Source: UBA2336 sp964597075
Lineage (GTDB): Bacteria > Bacteroidota > Bacteroidia > Cytophagales > Cyclobacteriaceae
Assembly (NCBI GenBank): GCA_964597075.1
Contig: CAZQXC010000002.1
Coordinates: 12,207 to 76,206, forward strand
DNA length: 64,000 nucleotides
Direction of reading: 5' to 3'
Translations under genes and position numbers: made by a program
Notes under the pieces: model-generated
What the model was told of the DNA's origin: nothing
The model's database searches: none
Seen by the model: only the letters and a program-made list of their open reading frames with translations
Shown: piece after piece, positions 8,618 through 16,145 of the stretch
How the letters are laid out: every line of letters begins with the position of its first letter
Numbering within the stretch: position 1 is the first letter of the stretch

Positions 8618-8690
8618 AAGGCTGAGCATATTCAGGTATTTTGTCTAGCAGACTTTTCTCTACACTATTTGTTACAGAATACTGTGAAGT

Positions 8691-9755
8691 TTACATACTA
8701 TACCAGGTGCCTTTACCGCTACCATGTTTCTGTATCAGGTTTGCTTTGAGTAATCGCTCCAGGTGTTTTTTAACGGTGTTCCTGTTCGCCTTGGTGAGGG
8801 TAACCAGCTCTCCAATAGTTGCCTTACCTCTCGACTTAACATGCGCCAGCATTTGAACAGATAAGGGTGGCAAGGAGGTTAGCAGTGATTGCTCTTGCTG
8901 AAGTTTGTATTCCAGTTGATTTTTTTGTTCATGTAAAGTGCGTAGGAAGAAGCGCAGCCACGGGTGCCAATCGGGGGCTGGTTTACGCAAGGTGCTTTGT
9001 GTTTGCCGCAAGGAGAGGTAGTATTGATTCTTACTTTGTTCGATTACGGCTTCCCATGAGCTATAGGGAACATAAACGTATCCGGCCTGTATCATTAGCC
9101 AGGTAGTTAAAATCCTGGAAAGTCTCCCGTTACCATCCTGAAAAGGATGGATGGCCAGGAAGACAACATTGAATATGCCAATAATCAATAAGGGGTGTAA
9201 TTCTTTCTCACGAATCGACTGCTCTAACCACACCATCAGGTCACGCATATGATGAGGTGTTTCAAAAGGCATGGAAGTTTCAAAAATTATCCCCAGACTT
9301 TTTCCGTCAGCATCAAACGCCTCTACGTGATTTGACGATGTTTTGTAGTTGCCCCGGTGCCAGTCATCTTTTTCACTGTAGTTGAGTAGATCGCGGTGAA
9401 ACTGTTTGATGTAGTTTTCTGTAAAGGGTGTGGTAGCATAATGTACGAATAAGGCGTTCATCACATCCGCATAGCCGGCCACTTCTTGTTCATCTCGCGT
9501 TGCAAATGATTTGGTTTTGAGGTTAGCCAGCAATCGCTCAACCTGTTGGTCGGTTAACTGGCTTCCTTCAATACGCGTTGAAGATCCTATACTTTCAATG
9601 GTAGCTACACGTTTCAGGTTGCTTAATTGTTCCGGAGCTAATTGACCTAATGCACGCCATGCTCCTTTAAACTCATCAAGTTCTGCAATCAGTCTGAGGA
9701 TATCAGGTGTGATTTTTAGTGAAGATATATCCGGTGTACCCATATATGTACCCAA
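8691..9755 (-). CDS. Fic family protein with C-terminal winged helix
   Basis: A 354-aa cytosolic protein. Fic enzymes transfer AMP (AMPylation) or other phosphate-linked groups to a hydroxyl of a target protein. The Fic motif HPFQDGNGRLSR starts at His203 and is complete. An inhibitory-helix motif SSTRIEG near residue 56 indicates autoinhibition, as in Fic proteins with an N-terminal inhibitory helix. The last 60 residues form a winged helix (KATIGELVTLTKANRNTVKKHLERLLKA), suggesting DNA binding and perhaps self-regulation. Its start lies in a set of TACCCA repeats. It sits between toxin-antitoxin debris and a caspase-like gene. The target is unknown. Confidence 0.9.
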   Translation of the reverse strand: MGTYMGTPDISSLKITPDILRLIAELDEFKGAWRALGQLAPEQLSNLKRVATIESIGSSTRIEGSQLTDQQVERLLANLKTKSFATRDEQEVAGYADVMNALFVHYATTPFTENYIKQFHRDLLNYSEKDDWHRGNYKTSSNHVEAFDADGKSLGIIFETSMPFETPHHMRDLMVWLEQSIREKELHPLLIIGIFNVVFLAIHPFQDGNGRLSRILTTWLMIQAGYVYVPYSSWEAVIEQSKNQYYLSLRQTQSTLRKPAPDWHPWLRFFLRTLHEQKNQLEYKLQQEQSLLTSLPPLSVQMLAHVKSRGKATIGELVTLTKANRNTVKKHLERLLKANLIQKHGSGKGTWYSM

Positions 9756-9794
9756 ATATACCCAAAAAAGTATTTATTTAACCATAAATACCCA
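9737..9794. promoter_or_regulatory. Array of four TACCCA hexamers at the Fic gene start
   Basis: TACCCA occurs at 9737, 9749, 9759 and 9789 (TGGGTA on the gene strand), with the first three spaced 12 and 10 bp, about one helical turn. The array spans the ATG and the upstream region of the Fic gene. Since the Fic protein carries a winged helix, these may be operator sites for autoregulation; this is an inference. Confidence 0.5.
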
Positions 9795-9803
9795 TAAGTT
9801 AAG

Positions 9804-11033
9804 CTATTGATCTCTCCTCAAAAAAATAAAATCCCCGCCTTCATCACCCACCTGGCCAATGGGGCCATATTGGGGTACCTGGCCATTCGGACTGTTATTG
9901 ATCACGGCAATTTTAAACGTGCCGAAAAGTTCTTCCGCTGAGATTAACGGCTTGTCGTTGTTGATAAGGTTTTTGTTGAGGTAGGTGATGAATACACTTT
10001 TGTCGGGAACGGTTTTCAAGGCACCACTGGTCATGGCCTTACGACTGGGCAGCTTGTACATCTCCAACATGGCGCGGCTGTTGCCAAAGGATGCCGAACG
10101 CTCTTTGAAAATACCTCCGCTGAAACACGCATCGGTAATCAGCAACGTGTGTTTCGATTGAATGCCGCCAACGTAATCACGGATGGTGCTGTTGGAAAGC
10201 CATTGCGCTTTTGAAGTCATGGAAGCATCGGCAGGTAACCAGAAACCTTGTTTGAGGCGCTCATCCCAAATGCCGTGCCCGGCATAAAAAATGAGTACAT
10301 GATCGCGTTCCGTAATTTTCTGCGCCAAGGCATCAAATGATTCAATGATTTGTGTACGCGAAGGATTGCTGAGCAACGTGATGTTTTCTGGTTCAAAGGT
10401 ATAGAAGGTTTGCAGTACCTGTTTTAATTCACGCGCATCATTTACTGGGTTATCCAAATCCTGAATGGCGTTATCCTGGTATTGGTCCACGCCAATAATC
10501 AGTGCGTAGTACTTCCGCTTGGTCAACTCATCATACAGGAGTTTGCCCTGTTCATCATCCGGATTGATGGGTTGCGTTTCTGCCGCGATCACTTCGGGTG
10601 TTACTGGCTTTACTTTTGCCACTTCAATTTTGCCCGAGGAAAAAGCCGGACAGGTTTTTAAGCCGATTTCACCGCGCCATTTACCGTGCAAAATTTCCTG
10701 GCCGTTTTCATTGGCGTACGTGAGTTCGTTGATACCCAGGCATACGATGAAAATGGTTTTATATATGATCTCAATACCTCGTAGTTTGATATGCCCGTGT
10801 TTGGAAATGGAGCCGGTAAGTTTAATTCTCGTGGAATCTTTCCCGTTTTGCGTTTTGGTAAACACATAACCCTCTAACACCAATCCGCTTTGTGTTAAGG
10901 TATACTCCGTGATAAGCGGATCGCCCATGGGTACGTTCGTGGTGCCCTTCCAGGTGCCCGTTAAATCAGGCACTTGCGCGAGAACAGCGAAGCCAAAAAA
11001 CAGGAACGGAATAAGAAAAACGCTTTTTTTCAT
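9804..11033 (-). CDS. Secreted caspase-like (C14) peptidase
   Basis: 409 aa with a signal peptide ending near FAVLAQ at residue 20. Residues about 22-130 are a beta-rich domain (TGTWKGTTNVP..., later HGKWRGEIG) that resembles a small lipocalin-like or ligand-binding module. From residue 175 on comes a caspase fold: YALIIGVDQYQD, the catalytic His253 in FYAGHG, and the catalytic Cys303 in DACFSGG. The dyad is intact, so it is probably an active cysteine peptidase, with the specificity of metacaspase- or caspase-type enzymes unknown. The signal peptide places it outside the cytoplasm. Its upstream region contains no obvious partner. Confidence 0.87.
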   Translation of the reverse strand: MKKSVFLIPFLFFGFAVLAQVPDLTGTWKGTTNVPMGDPLITEYTLTQSGLVLEGYVFTKTQNGKDSTRIKLTGSISKHGHIKLRGIEIIYKTIFIVCLGINELTYANENGQEILHGKWRGEIGLKTCPAFSSGKIEVAKVKPVTPEVIAAETQPINPDDEQGKLLYDELTKRKYYALIIGVDQYQDNAIQDLDNPVNDARELKQVLQTFYTFEPENITLLSNPSRTQIIESFDALAQKITERDHVLIFYAGHGIWDERLKQGFWLPADASMTSKAQWLSNSTIRDYVGGIQSKHTLLITDACFSGGIFKERSASFGNSRAMLEMYKLPSRKAMTSGALKTVPDKSVFITYLNKNLINNDKPLISAEELFGTFKIAVINNSPNGQVPQYGPIGQVGDEGGDFIFLRRDQ

Positions 11034-11234
11034 GCGAGAGGGTTGAATGACTTAAAAAGCTTTGTGTTGAGTTGTTGAATATACGAAAAGAAGGTTTAGT
11101 AACCAGTCCTATTAGATATTAGTAATGTGATGTAGTGAGATACCAAAACAAGTATTTACCCCTTTCTTTGTTCAGTTATCCTCAGCGAGATAAGTTGAAC
11201 ACCTTCTTTCCATTTGAAGTATAATTCGGGAAAT

Positions 11235-11405
11235 ATGAACACGCTGGTTATTGACAAGAAAAAATATGTACTAGTAGCACAACGCGAGTACGAAAGACTT
11301 TTAGAAAAAGCCGTATCAAAAAAACAGGCAGCCCGAAAATTGAGCCTTGTTGAAGGCAAGAAACTGGCTTACAAGTTTATTGACAAATGGCACAAAGAAA
11401 AGTAA
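11235..11405 (+). CDS. Small antitoxin-like protein
   Basis: A 56-aa protein from the ATG at 11235; a TTG at 11214 in the same frame is less likely. The start MNTLVIDKKKYVLVAQREYERLL looks like the dimerising region of Phd/YefM-type antitoxins, and the lysine-rich tail (KFIDKWHKEK) like a toxin-binding end. It overlaps the toxin frame by 19 bp, as is usual for such pairs. The partner is truncated, so this gene may now be an orphan. Assignment rests on size, context and overlap, not on a diagnostic motif. Confidence 0.65.
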   Translation: MNTLVIDKKKYVLVAQREYERLLEKAVSKKQAARKLSLVEGKKLAYKFIDKWHKEK

Positions 11406-11611
11406 GCATCCTGGACAAAGCCGCTGAGGAGGTTGCCTATGTTGCTTATTTTATAGAATCGAAAGGGCTTCCTGCAACCGCTAAAAAATTTGTAAATGAA
11501 GCTTTCTCATTTTTCCAAAAGCTTGGAAACAGCAGGATGAAGCATAGACCTTGTAGCTTCACGGCATGGCGCGAGGAGGGCTACCGATGTGCGAATTTCA
11601 GAAAAAAGTAG
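11387..11611 (+). pseudogene. ParE/RelE-type toxin, truncated by a 41-nt deletion
   Basis: The frame starts with a good ATG overlapping the antitoxin and matches the remnant at 8244 through ANFRKK, then stops at TAG. Comparison with the other copy shows 41 nt missing right after that point, between the two flanks ...AAAAAAGTA and GTGACTTT. The deletion removes the strand YVVAYLDTEMEIII and shifts the frame, leaving 74 aa. Sequence similarity to the first copy resumes downstream up to about 11660. ParE/RelE toxins need this C-terminal strand, so the product is probably inactive. Confidence 0.75.
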
Positions 11612-11670
11612 TGACTTTGCCCTTCAAAAACTCCTTACCTAGTTATCACCCCTGCCTCCTGTGTAACTTG

Positions 11671-11702
11671 CCTGTCGGCTGACAGGTTCTTCGCCAACAA
11701 AG
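11671..11702. repeat. Hairpin plus inverted copy of the 8.2-kb repeat
   Basis: CCTGTC and GACAGG (11671-11686) form a 6-bp stem. Overlapping it, 11685-11702 is, reverse-complemented, a 16-of-18 match to the core of the direct repeats at 8177-8206. It follows the second toxin locus. Confidence 0.55.
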
Positions 11703-11729
11703 ACAATATGCTTCTCCTTAATCGGCAGA

Positions 11730-12185
11730 TCATTTTGGCAAAGCCTGCCCCTGCATAACTTTGGTTCCTTGTCCGGACGCAACTTTCCATTCGTTTTTTA
11801 TCTTAACACAAACCTCAATTCGTTGCACGGTTAAATTTTCCTTTTGACCATCGGGCCAAATACGAACCACACTTACTCTTCTGTTTACAATAGCCGTTGT
11901 ATTGTAAATGCGAATGTTGGTTTTTTCAAGGGGCTCCGTTTTTAAATCGCTAAGCCCAACGCCTGGCCGGCAGTGAAACTTAATATAGTCTACCTTATCG
12001 AACCATTCTCCGGAAGGAATGGCTCCAATAAAATCTTCCGTAAGAAAATTTTTTAATTTCACAGAGTCTTTGTTAACCAATGCTTTCTCAAAAGAAATAA
12101 TCAAGTTATAGATTCTTTCCTTTTCGGATTGTCCAAAGGCGCTGGTTACAATGAGAAGAAAAATGAGAATGACTGTGCTTTTCAT
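11730..12185 (-). CDS. Secreted NTF2/DUF4440-like protein
   Basis: 151 aa from the ATG at 12185, which gives a clean signal peptide (MKSTVILIFLLIVTSAFGQ); a longer reading to 12218 overlaps sdaAA and adds a polar leader, so it is less likely. The mature part has the cone-like NTF2 pattern seen in DUF4440/SnoaL-type proteins: helices with IYNLIISFEKALVNKDSVKL, then DFIG, and four beta strands ending KNEWKVASGQGT. No catalytic residues can be pointed to. It follows sdaAA by 16 bp, probably in one transcript. Function unknown. Confidence 0.7.
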   Translation of the reverse strand: MKSTVILIFLLIVTSAFGQSEKERIYNLIISFEKALVNKDSVKLKNFLTEDFIGAIPSGEWFDKVDYIKFHCRPGVGLSDLKTEPLEKTNIRIYNTTAIVNRRVSVVRIWPDGQKENLTVQRIEVCVKIKNEWKVASGQGTKVMQGQALPK

Positions 12186-12201
12186 TTTTTCGATCAAATA
12201 A

Positions 12202-13107
12202 TTAGGAATTACTTTCATCCGGCAATACTTCTATGTCATGAATTAGTACCCGTTTTGCGATCGCTTGCCCTGTTTTTGTCGCAGCGAGTCCGCCCATAGC
12301 GGTCTCCTTATAACGAGTTTCCATGCTGGCGCCAATTTCGCCCATAGCTTCAATCACTTCATCAACAGGTATCACGCTGCTTACGTTGGCCAACCCAATT
12401 TGTGCGGAACTAAACGCAATGGCTGCCGCACTCGCGTTGCGAACAATGCAGGGCACTTCTACAAGTCCCGCAACCGGGTCGCACACCAGTCCAAGCATAC
12501 ATTGAACAGTAATGGCTACGGCATTAAAAATCTGATCGGTGTTGCCGCCCAAGCAATACACAATGGCGGCTGAGCCCATGGCGGCAGCGGTTCCGGTTTC
12601 GGCCTGGCACCCACCTACGGCACCGGCAATACTGGCTTTCTGTTCCATGATCAGTGCCACACCGGCAGCGAGCAACATGGCTTCAATAATTTTTTTGTCG
12701 TCAACGTGGTGAATTTCCTGAAGCGTGTACAACACGCCCGGCATAATACCACTGGCACCTGCGGTTGGTGCAGCCACCACACGGCCCATGCAGGAGTTTA
12801 CTTCTTTTGCCGCTAAGGCACGTGAAATCAGATTTTGAAATTCTTTCGATAAAACCGGTAACGGATAGTTGTATACTTTTTTTGCTCCGTTGCTAACCAT
12901 TCCCGAGCGTGAAGTCATATCCTCGGTGAGGCCGGTAACTACGGCTTCCTTCATCACTGTCCACGCTTTTGTCAGGCCGTCATTAATTTCCTGATCAGTA
13001 CGGTTCTTCTGACTTTTCTCGTAGTCTATTACTACCTGCACCAGGGAGATGTTTTTTTCTTCCGCGTACTTTTTCCAGTTTTCAAACGAATCAAAAAAGA
13101 AGGCCAT
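12202..13107 (-). CDS. sdaAA: L-serine ammonia-lyase, iron-sulfur type, alpha subunit
   Basis: Deaminates L-serine to pyruvate and ammonia using a 4Fe-4S cluster. 301 aa, typical of the separate alpha chain. Diagnostic stretches are VVAAPTAGASGIMPGVL near residue 110, GAVGGCQAETGTAAAMGSA near 165, and LGLVCDPVAGLVEVPCIVRNA near 215, the last two holding the cluster cysteines. No beta subunit gene was found within this window; it may be elsewhere on the chromosome or be replaced by a fused form. The enzyme links to the glycine/threonine genes in the window (gcvP, gcvH, tdh, kbl). Confidence 0.92.
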   Translation of the reverse strand: MAFFFDSFENWKKYAEEKNISLVQVVIDYEKSQKNRTDQEINDGLTKAWTVMKEAVVTGLTEDMTSRSGMVSNGAKKVYNYPLPVLSKEFQNLISRALAAKEVNSCMGRVVAAPTAGASGIMPGVLYTLQEIHHVDDKKIIEAMLLAAGVALIMEQKASIAGAVGGCQAETGTAAAMGSAAIVYCLGGNTDQIFNAVAITVQCMLGLVCDPVAGLVEVPCIVRNASAAAIAFSSAQIGLANVSSVIPVDEVIEAMGEIGASMETRYKETAMGGLAATKTGQAIAKRVLIHDIEVLPDESNS

Positions 13108-13187
13108 AGGAATAGTGAATTAAGAATATTGAAAAAGAATCCTAGTCCGAAGGTACAAAGAAATGGCTCACAACTATTTCAAATAGC

Positions 13188-14003
13188 TCAATGTTCTAGC
13201 CAAACCAACTCAGCAATTTTTTGAATGGCCACAAGGCTGATAATGATAAGAAAAAGAATGGTTACGGTACGGGAGGATACTTTATGACTGGATAATACCC
13301 CAAGGGGGGAACCAATAATGACCCCAATAGAAAGCGGTAAAATCAGGGGTAAAACGATAAGACCTTTACTGTGCGGAATAACATTGGCAGGTTCAAAAAA
13401 TAGATTATTGATGGAAAGCCACAGCGCAATGGCGAAGATCGTACCGAAGGAAATGGATTTGGCCTTAAGGATGTCTACTTTTTGCCACAGGTTTAATAAG
13501 GGAATAATCAATGTTCCCCCTCCTAGTCCGGTGAGTGCTGCCGCGCTGCCCGCGGTGCCTCCGGTAATGATAAGTTTTGTTCGTGTTACATGTTCATCTT
13601 GCGGATTGGAAAGTCTCAGTTTTTTGAACGTCTGAAAAATGATAATGAACATAAAAGCAATTACCACCACATTGAACAGTTCGCGCGAGTAGAAATCAGT
13701 TTTAACCACCAGCTCAAAAACAATAAACGACATCACTACGGCACCTAAGGCAGTCCATGCCGTTTCACTTATATAAAATTTCTTCTGCCGGATGGTGGTA
13801 GCCATATTGGCAAACGAAGATACCATGGTGGCAAAAATGGAATTGGCAATGGTAGCACTGACCACATAATTATCGGGCACGCCAAAATGGGTGAGCACTA
13901 GTGGTATTACCGCCAGCATCATAAAGCCTGTGCCAATGCCGGTTAGTCCGGCAATAAAACCACCAATCAATCCGGCCAATGCTAAAAGTAAATTTTCAAT
14001 CAT
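13188..14003 (-). CDS. TauE/SafE family anion permease
   Basis: A 271-aa inner membrane protein with about eight hydrophobic spans. The opening GGFIAGLTGIGTGFMML and the second half GSAAALTGLGGGTLIIPLLNL form the inverted pair of Gly-rich repeats typical of the TauE/SafE family, which exports sulfite or organosulfonates or moves small carboxylates. The substrate here is unknown. It starts only 33 bp from the divergent CxxC protein gene, so both share a tiny control region. Confidence 0.85.
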   Translation of the reverse strand: MIENLLLALAGLIGGFIAGLTGIGTGFMMLAVIPLVLTHFGVPDNYVVSATIANSIFATMVSSFANMATTIRQKKFYISETAWTALGAVVMSFIVFELVVKTDFYSRELFNVVVIAFMFIIIFQTFKKLRLSNPQDEHVTRTKLIITGGTAGSAAALTGLGGGTLIIPLLNLWQKVDILKAKSISFGTIFAIALWLSINNLFFEPANVIPHSKGLIVLPLILPLSIGVIIGSPLGVLSSHKVSSRTVTILFLIIISLVAIQKIAELVWLEH

Positions 14004-14036
14004 GAATGCTGGAAAGAAGGTATATTTCCAAAGTTA

Positions 14037-14474
14037 ATGCCTGTGATGAATAAACTTACCATTCTGTTTCTTTTATGCTGTACAACTTCCTTTGCCCAGG
14101 AGGTTGATGTGTGGCAGGTATTATCGGAAGTGGGTTTTGAAACCCAGCCCAACCGCGAAACAGGTTTTGAGATAGAATCACCCAAATTCAGCAAGCGGTT
14201 GTGGAGTTACAATGGAAAGGTAGTTCGGGTAAAGGGTTACCTGATACCGATGGCGGAACTTGGAGGAAGAAATGAATACATGCTTTCGTCCTTGCCTTTT
14301 AATCAATGCTATTTCTGTGGTGGTGCCGGACCGGAAACCGTGGTGGAGGTACAAACGAAACAAAACATCAGGTTTGTAACGCGTCAGATTATGATGGAGG
14401 GAATTTTATTTTTGAATGAATCCGACCCGGATCATCATATGTATATTATTAAAGATGCGAAACTTATTGATTGA
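14037..14474 (+). CDS. Secreted CxxC protein, DUF3299-like, first paralog
   Basis: A 145-aa exported protein with a signal peptide (MNKLTILFLLCCTTSFAQ from the second ATG at 14046, or three residues earlier). The conserved centre is NGKVVRVKGYLIPMA, then MLSSLPFNQCYFCGGAGPETVVEV. Its CYFC pair and order of motifs match the second gene at 16146-16613, so the two are clear paralogs. The pattern resembles DUF3299-like periplasmic proteins. The Cys pair could bind a metal or serve as a redox site; the sequence does not say which. It lies upstream of an M28 peptidase, separated by an AT-rich repeat. Confidence 0.75.
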   Translation: MPVMNKLTILFLLCCTTSFAQEVDVWQVLSEVGFETQPNRETGFEIESPKFSKRLWSYNGKVVRVKGYLIPMAELGGRNEYMLSSLPFNQCYFCGGAGPETVVEVQTKQNIRFVTRQIMMEGILFLNESDPDHHMYIIKDAKLID

Positions 14475-14550
14475 TTTGTTGATGGGTTGATTCGTTAATT
14501 TGAAAATTTGAGGATTTACTGATTTGAAAATGTATTGATTTGAAGATAAT
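14475..14550. repeat. Degenerate TGATTTGAAAAT repeat
   Basis: The gap before the M28 peptidase is made mostly of imperfect copies of a roughly 11-nt unit, with GATTTGAA, AATTTGAAAATTTGA and related words. Such AT-rich arrays are common between Cytophagales genes; no promoter could be picked out within it. Confidence 0.5.
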
Positions 14551-15924
14551 ATGAGATATTATTTAACCACAGTTATTTTGTTCGCACACCTGGCACTAAA
14601 TGCGCAGTCGGGTGATGAGCAATTCATTCGAAAAATTTATGATGAGGCGCTTGCACGCGGGCAATCCTATGAAATGCTGGAGCATCTCTGTACGAAAATT
14701 GGTCCACGCTTAAGTGGCTCACCGGGTGCTGCGGCTGCCGTAGAGTGGAGCCGGCAGGTGATGCAAGCGTATGGTTTTGATTCGGTGTGGTTGCAACCGG
14801 TAATGGTGCCGCATTGGGTGAGGGGCAATAAGGAAATAGGGCGAATTGTCAATTCACAAAAGCTAGGATCAGAAGAAGTGAACATCTGTGCGTTGGGAGG
14901 CTCGGTAGGAACTGGCGCTGCCGGAGTGTTGGCCAACGTGGTGGAGGTGAAAACGTGGGATGAGCTGATGCAATTGGGCGAGAAAGGTGTGAAGGGAAAG
15001 ATCGTTTTCTTTAACCGCCCGATGGATCCAAAAATCATTCCTATGTTTAGTGCATACGGTGGTGCAGTTGATCAGCGTGCCAATGGTGCTTCAGAAGCAG
15101 CTAAGTTGGGGGCTATAGGAGTTATTGTTCGGTCGATGGGTGTGAACCTGGAAGATTATCCGCACACCGGTTCGTTGCGGTATGCGTTAAACGTTCCTAA
15201 AATTCCAGCTATCGCGATTGCCACACGTCATGCTGAATTGCTGAGCAACCTTTTGAAAGATGACAAGGATTTAAAATTTTATTTCGAAACGCATTGTAAA
15301 ACACTACCCGATGCACCTTCCTTTAATGTAATTGGCGAGTTGAAAGGCACACAATTACCAACTGAATTTATTGTAGTAGGTGGGCATCTTGACAGCTGGG
15401 ATTTAGGCCAGGGTGCGCACGATGATGGAACCGGTTGTGTACAGTCGATTGAAGTGCTGCGTCTTTTTAAAGCCATGGGCTACAAACCCAAACGCACCAT
15501 TCGTGCGGTTATGTTTATGAACGAAGAAAATGGTTTGCGGGGTGGCGTGGAATACGCCAATCAGGCAAAACTCAAAAACGAAAAACATATTGCTGCGATG
15601 GAATCGGATAGGGGAGGATTTACACCACGCGGATTCACCCTGCCTTCCGATCAAACGGCAAAAGATAAAATCAGAAGTTGGAAGTCATTGCTTGAGCCTT
15701 ACGGACTTTCTGATTTCAGTCAGGAAGGAGGCGGAGCAGATATTAGTCCGCTGGCGCCACAAGGTGTTCCGCTTATGGGTTTCTTGCCCGATTCACAACG
15801 TTATTTTAATTATCACCACACACCGGAAGATACTTTTGATAAAGTGGATAAACGCGAACTTGAGTTAGGGGCTGCATCCATGGCTGCTTTATTGTATCTT
15901 ATCGATCAATACGGGCTTAAATAG
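14551..15924 (+). CDS. Secreted M28 family metallopeptidase with PA domain
   Basis: 457 aa with a signal peptide ending at LALNAQ. The middle (about residues 115-230) looks like a protease-associated domain, which helps in substrate access. The zinc site follows: VGGHLDSWDLGQGAHDDGTG near residue 275 and MNEENGLRGG near 325, with a late His in NYHHTPEDTFDKV. These are the two-zinc ligands of the M28 family, and the overall plan resembles secreted carboxypeptidase Q. All ligands are present. It should release amino acids from peptides in the periplasm or outside the cell. It lies between two CxxC paralogs. Confidence 0.9.
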   Translation: MRYYLTTVILFAHLALNAQSGDEQFIRKIYDEALARGQSYEMLEHLCTKIGPRLSGSPGAAAAVEWSRQVMQAYGFDSVWLQPVMVPHWVRGNKEIGRIVNSQKLGSEEVNICALGGSVGTGAAGVLANVVEVKTWDELMQLGEKGVKGKIVFFNRPMDPKIIPMFSAYGGAVDQRANGASEAAKLGAIGVIVRSMGVNLEDYPHTGSLRYALNVPKIPAIAIATRHAELLSNLLKDDKDLKFYFETHCKTLPDAPSFNVIGELKGTQLPTEFIVVGGHLDSWDLGQGAHDDGTGCVQSIEVLRLFKAMGYKPKRTIRAVMFMNEENGLRGGVEYANQAKLKNEKHIAAMESDRGGFTPRGFTLPSDQTAKDKIRSWKSLLEPYGLSDFSQEGGGADISPLAPQGVPLMGFLPDSQRYFNYHHTPEDTFDKVDKRELELGAASMAALLYLIDQYGLK

Positions 15925-15983
15925 AGTAAATCTTTACACATCGGGTTACGCATGATCAACCTTCCCGATTAATACGTAATTAA

Positions 15984-16145
15984 ATGCTCATGGAATCAGA
16001 AAAGAAGAAGCGGAGTTATGTGCGGGAGCGTATCAAGCGAATAGCCAGGTCAACTGATCGTTTTGACTCGGTTATTGTAAAAGTGGTGGTGGGCGCATTG
16101 CTGGCGCTGATCGTTTTTCTTGCAGGCTATTTCCTGATCGGGTAA
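15984..16145 (+). CDS. Small single-span membrane protein
   Basis: A 53-aa frame with ATG at 15984 (a second ATG at 15990). The first 30 residues are polar and strongly basic (EKKKRSYVRERIKRIARS), followed by a single helix VVVGALLALIVFLAGYFLIG that runs to the end, an orientation with the N-terminus in the cytosol. The stop abuts the stop of the convergent CxxC gene at 16146. It resembles no family known to me. Its clear charge and hydrophobicity pattern favours a real gene, but a chance frame of this length cannot be excluded. Confidence 0.45.
   Translation: MLMESEKKKRSYVRERIKRIARSTDRFDSVIVKVVVGALLALIVFLAGYFLIG

Noticed and set aside
8164..11703. A new defence island built from Fic, caspase and toxin-antitoxin genes
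   Set aside because: The toxin pairs are broken and the caspase-like protein has a signal peptide, so it is not in the cytosol with Fic. No nuclease, CRISPR or restriction gene is near.
12265..12573. Long plus-strand frame inside sdaAA
   Set aside because: It is the antisense shadow of a well-identified gene, with no signal of coding.
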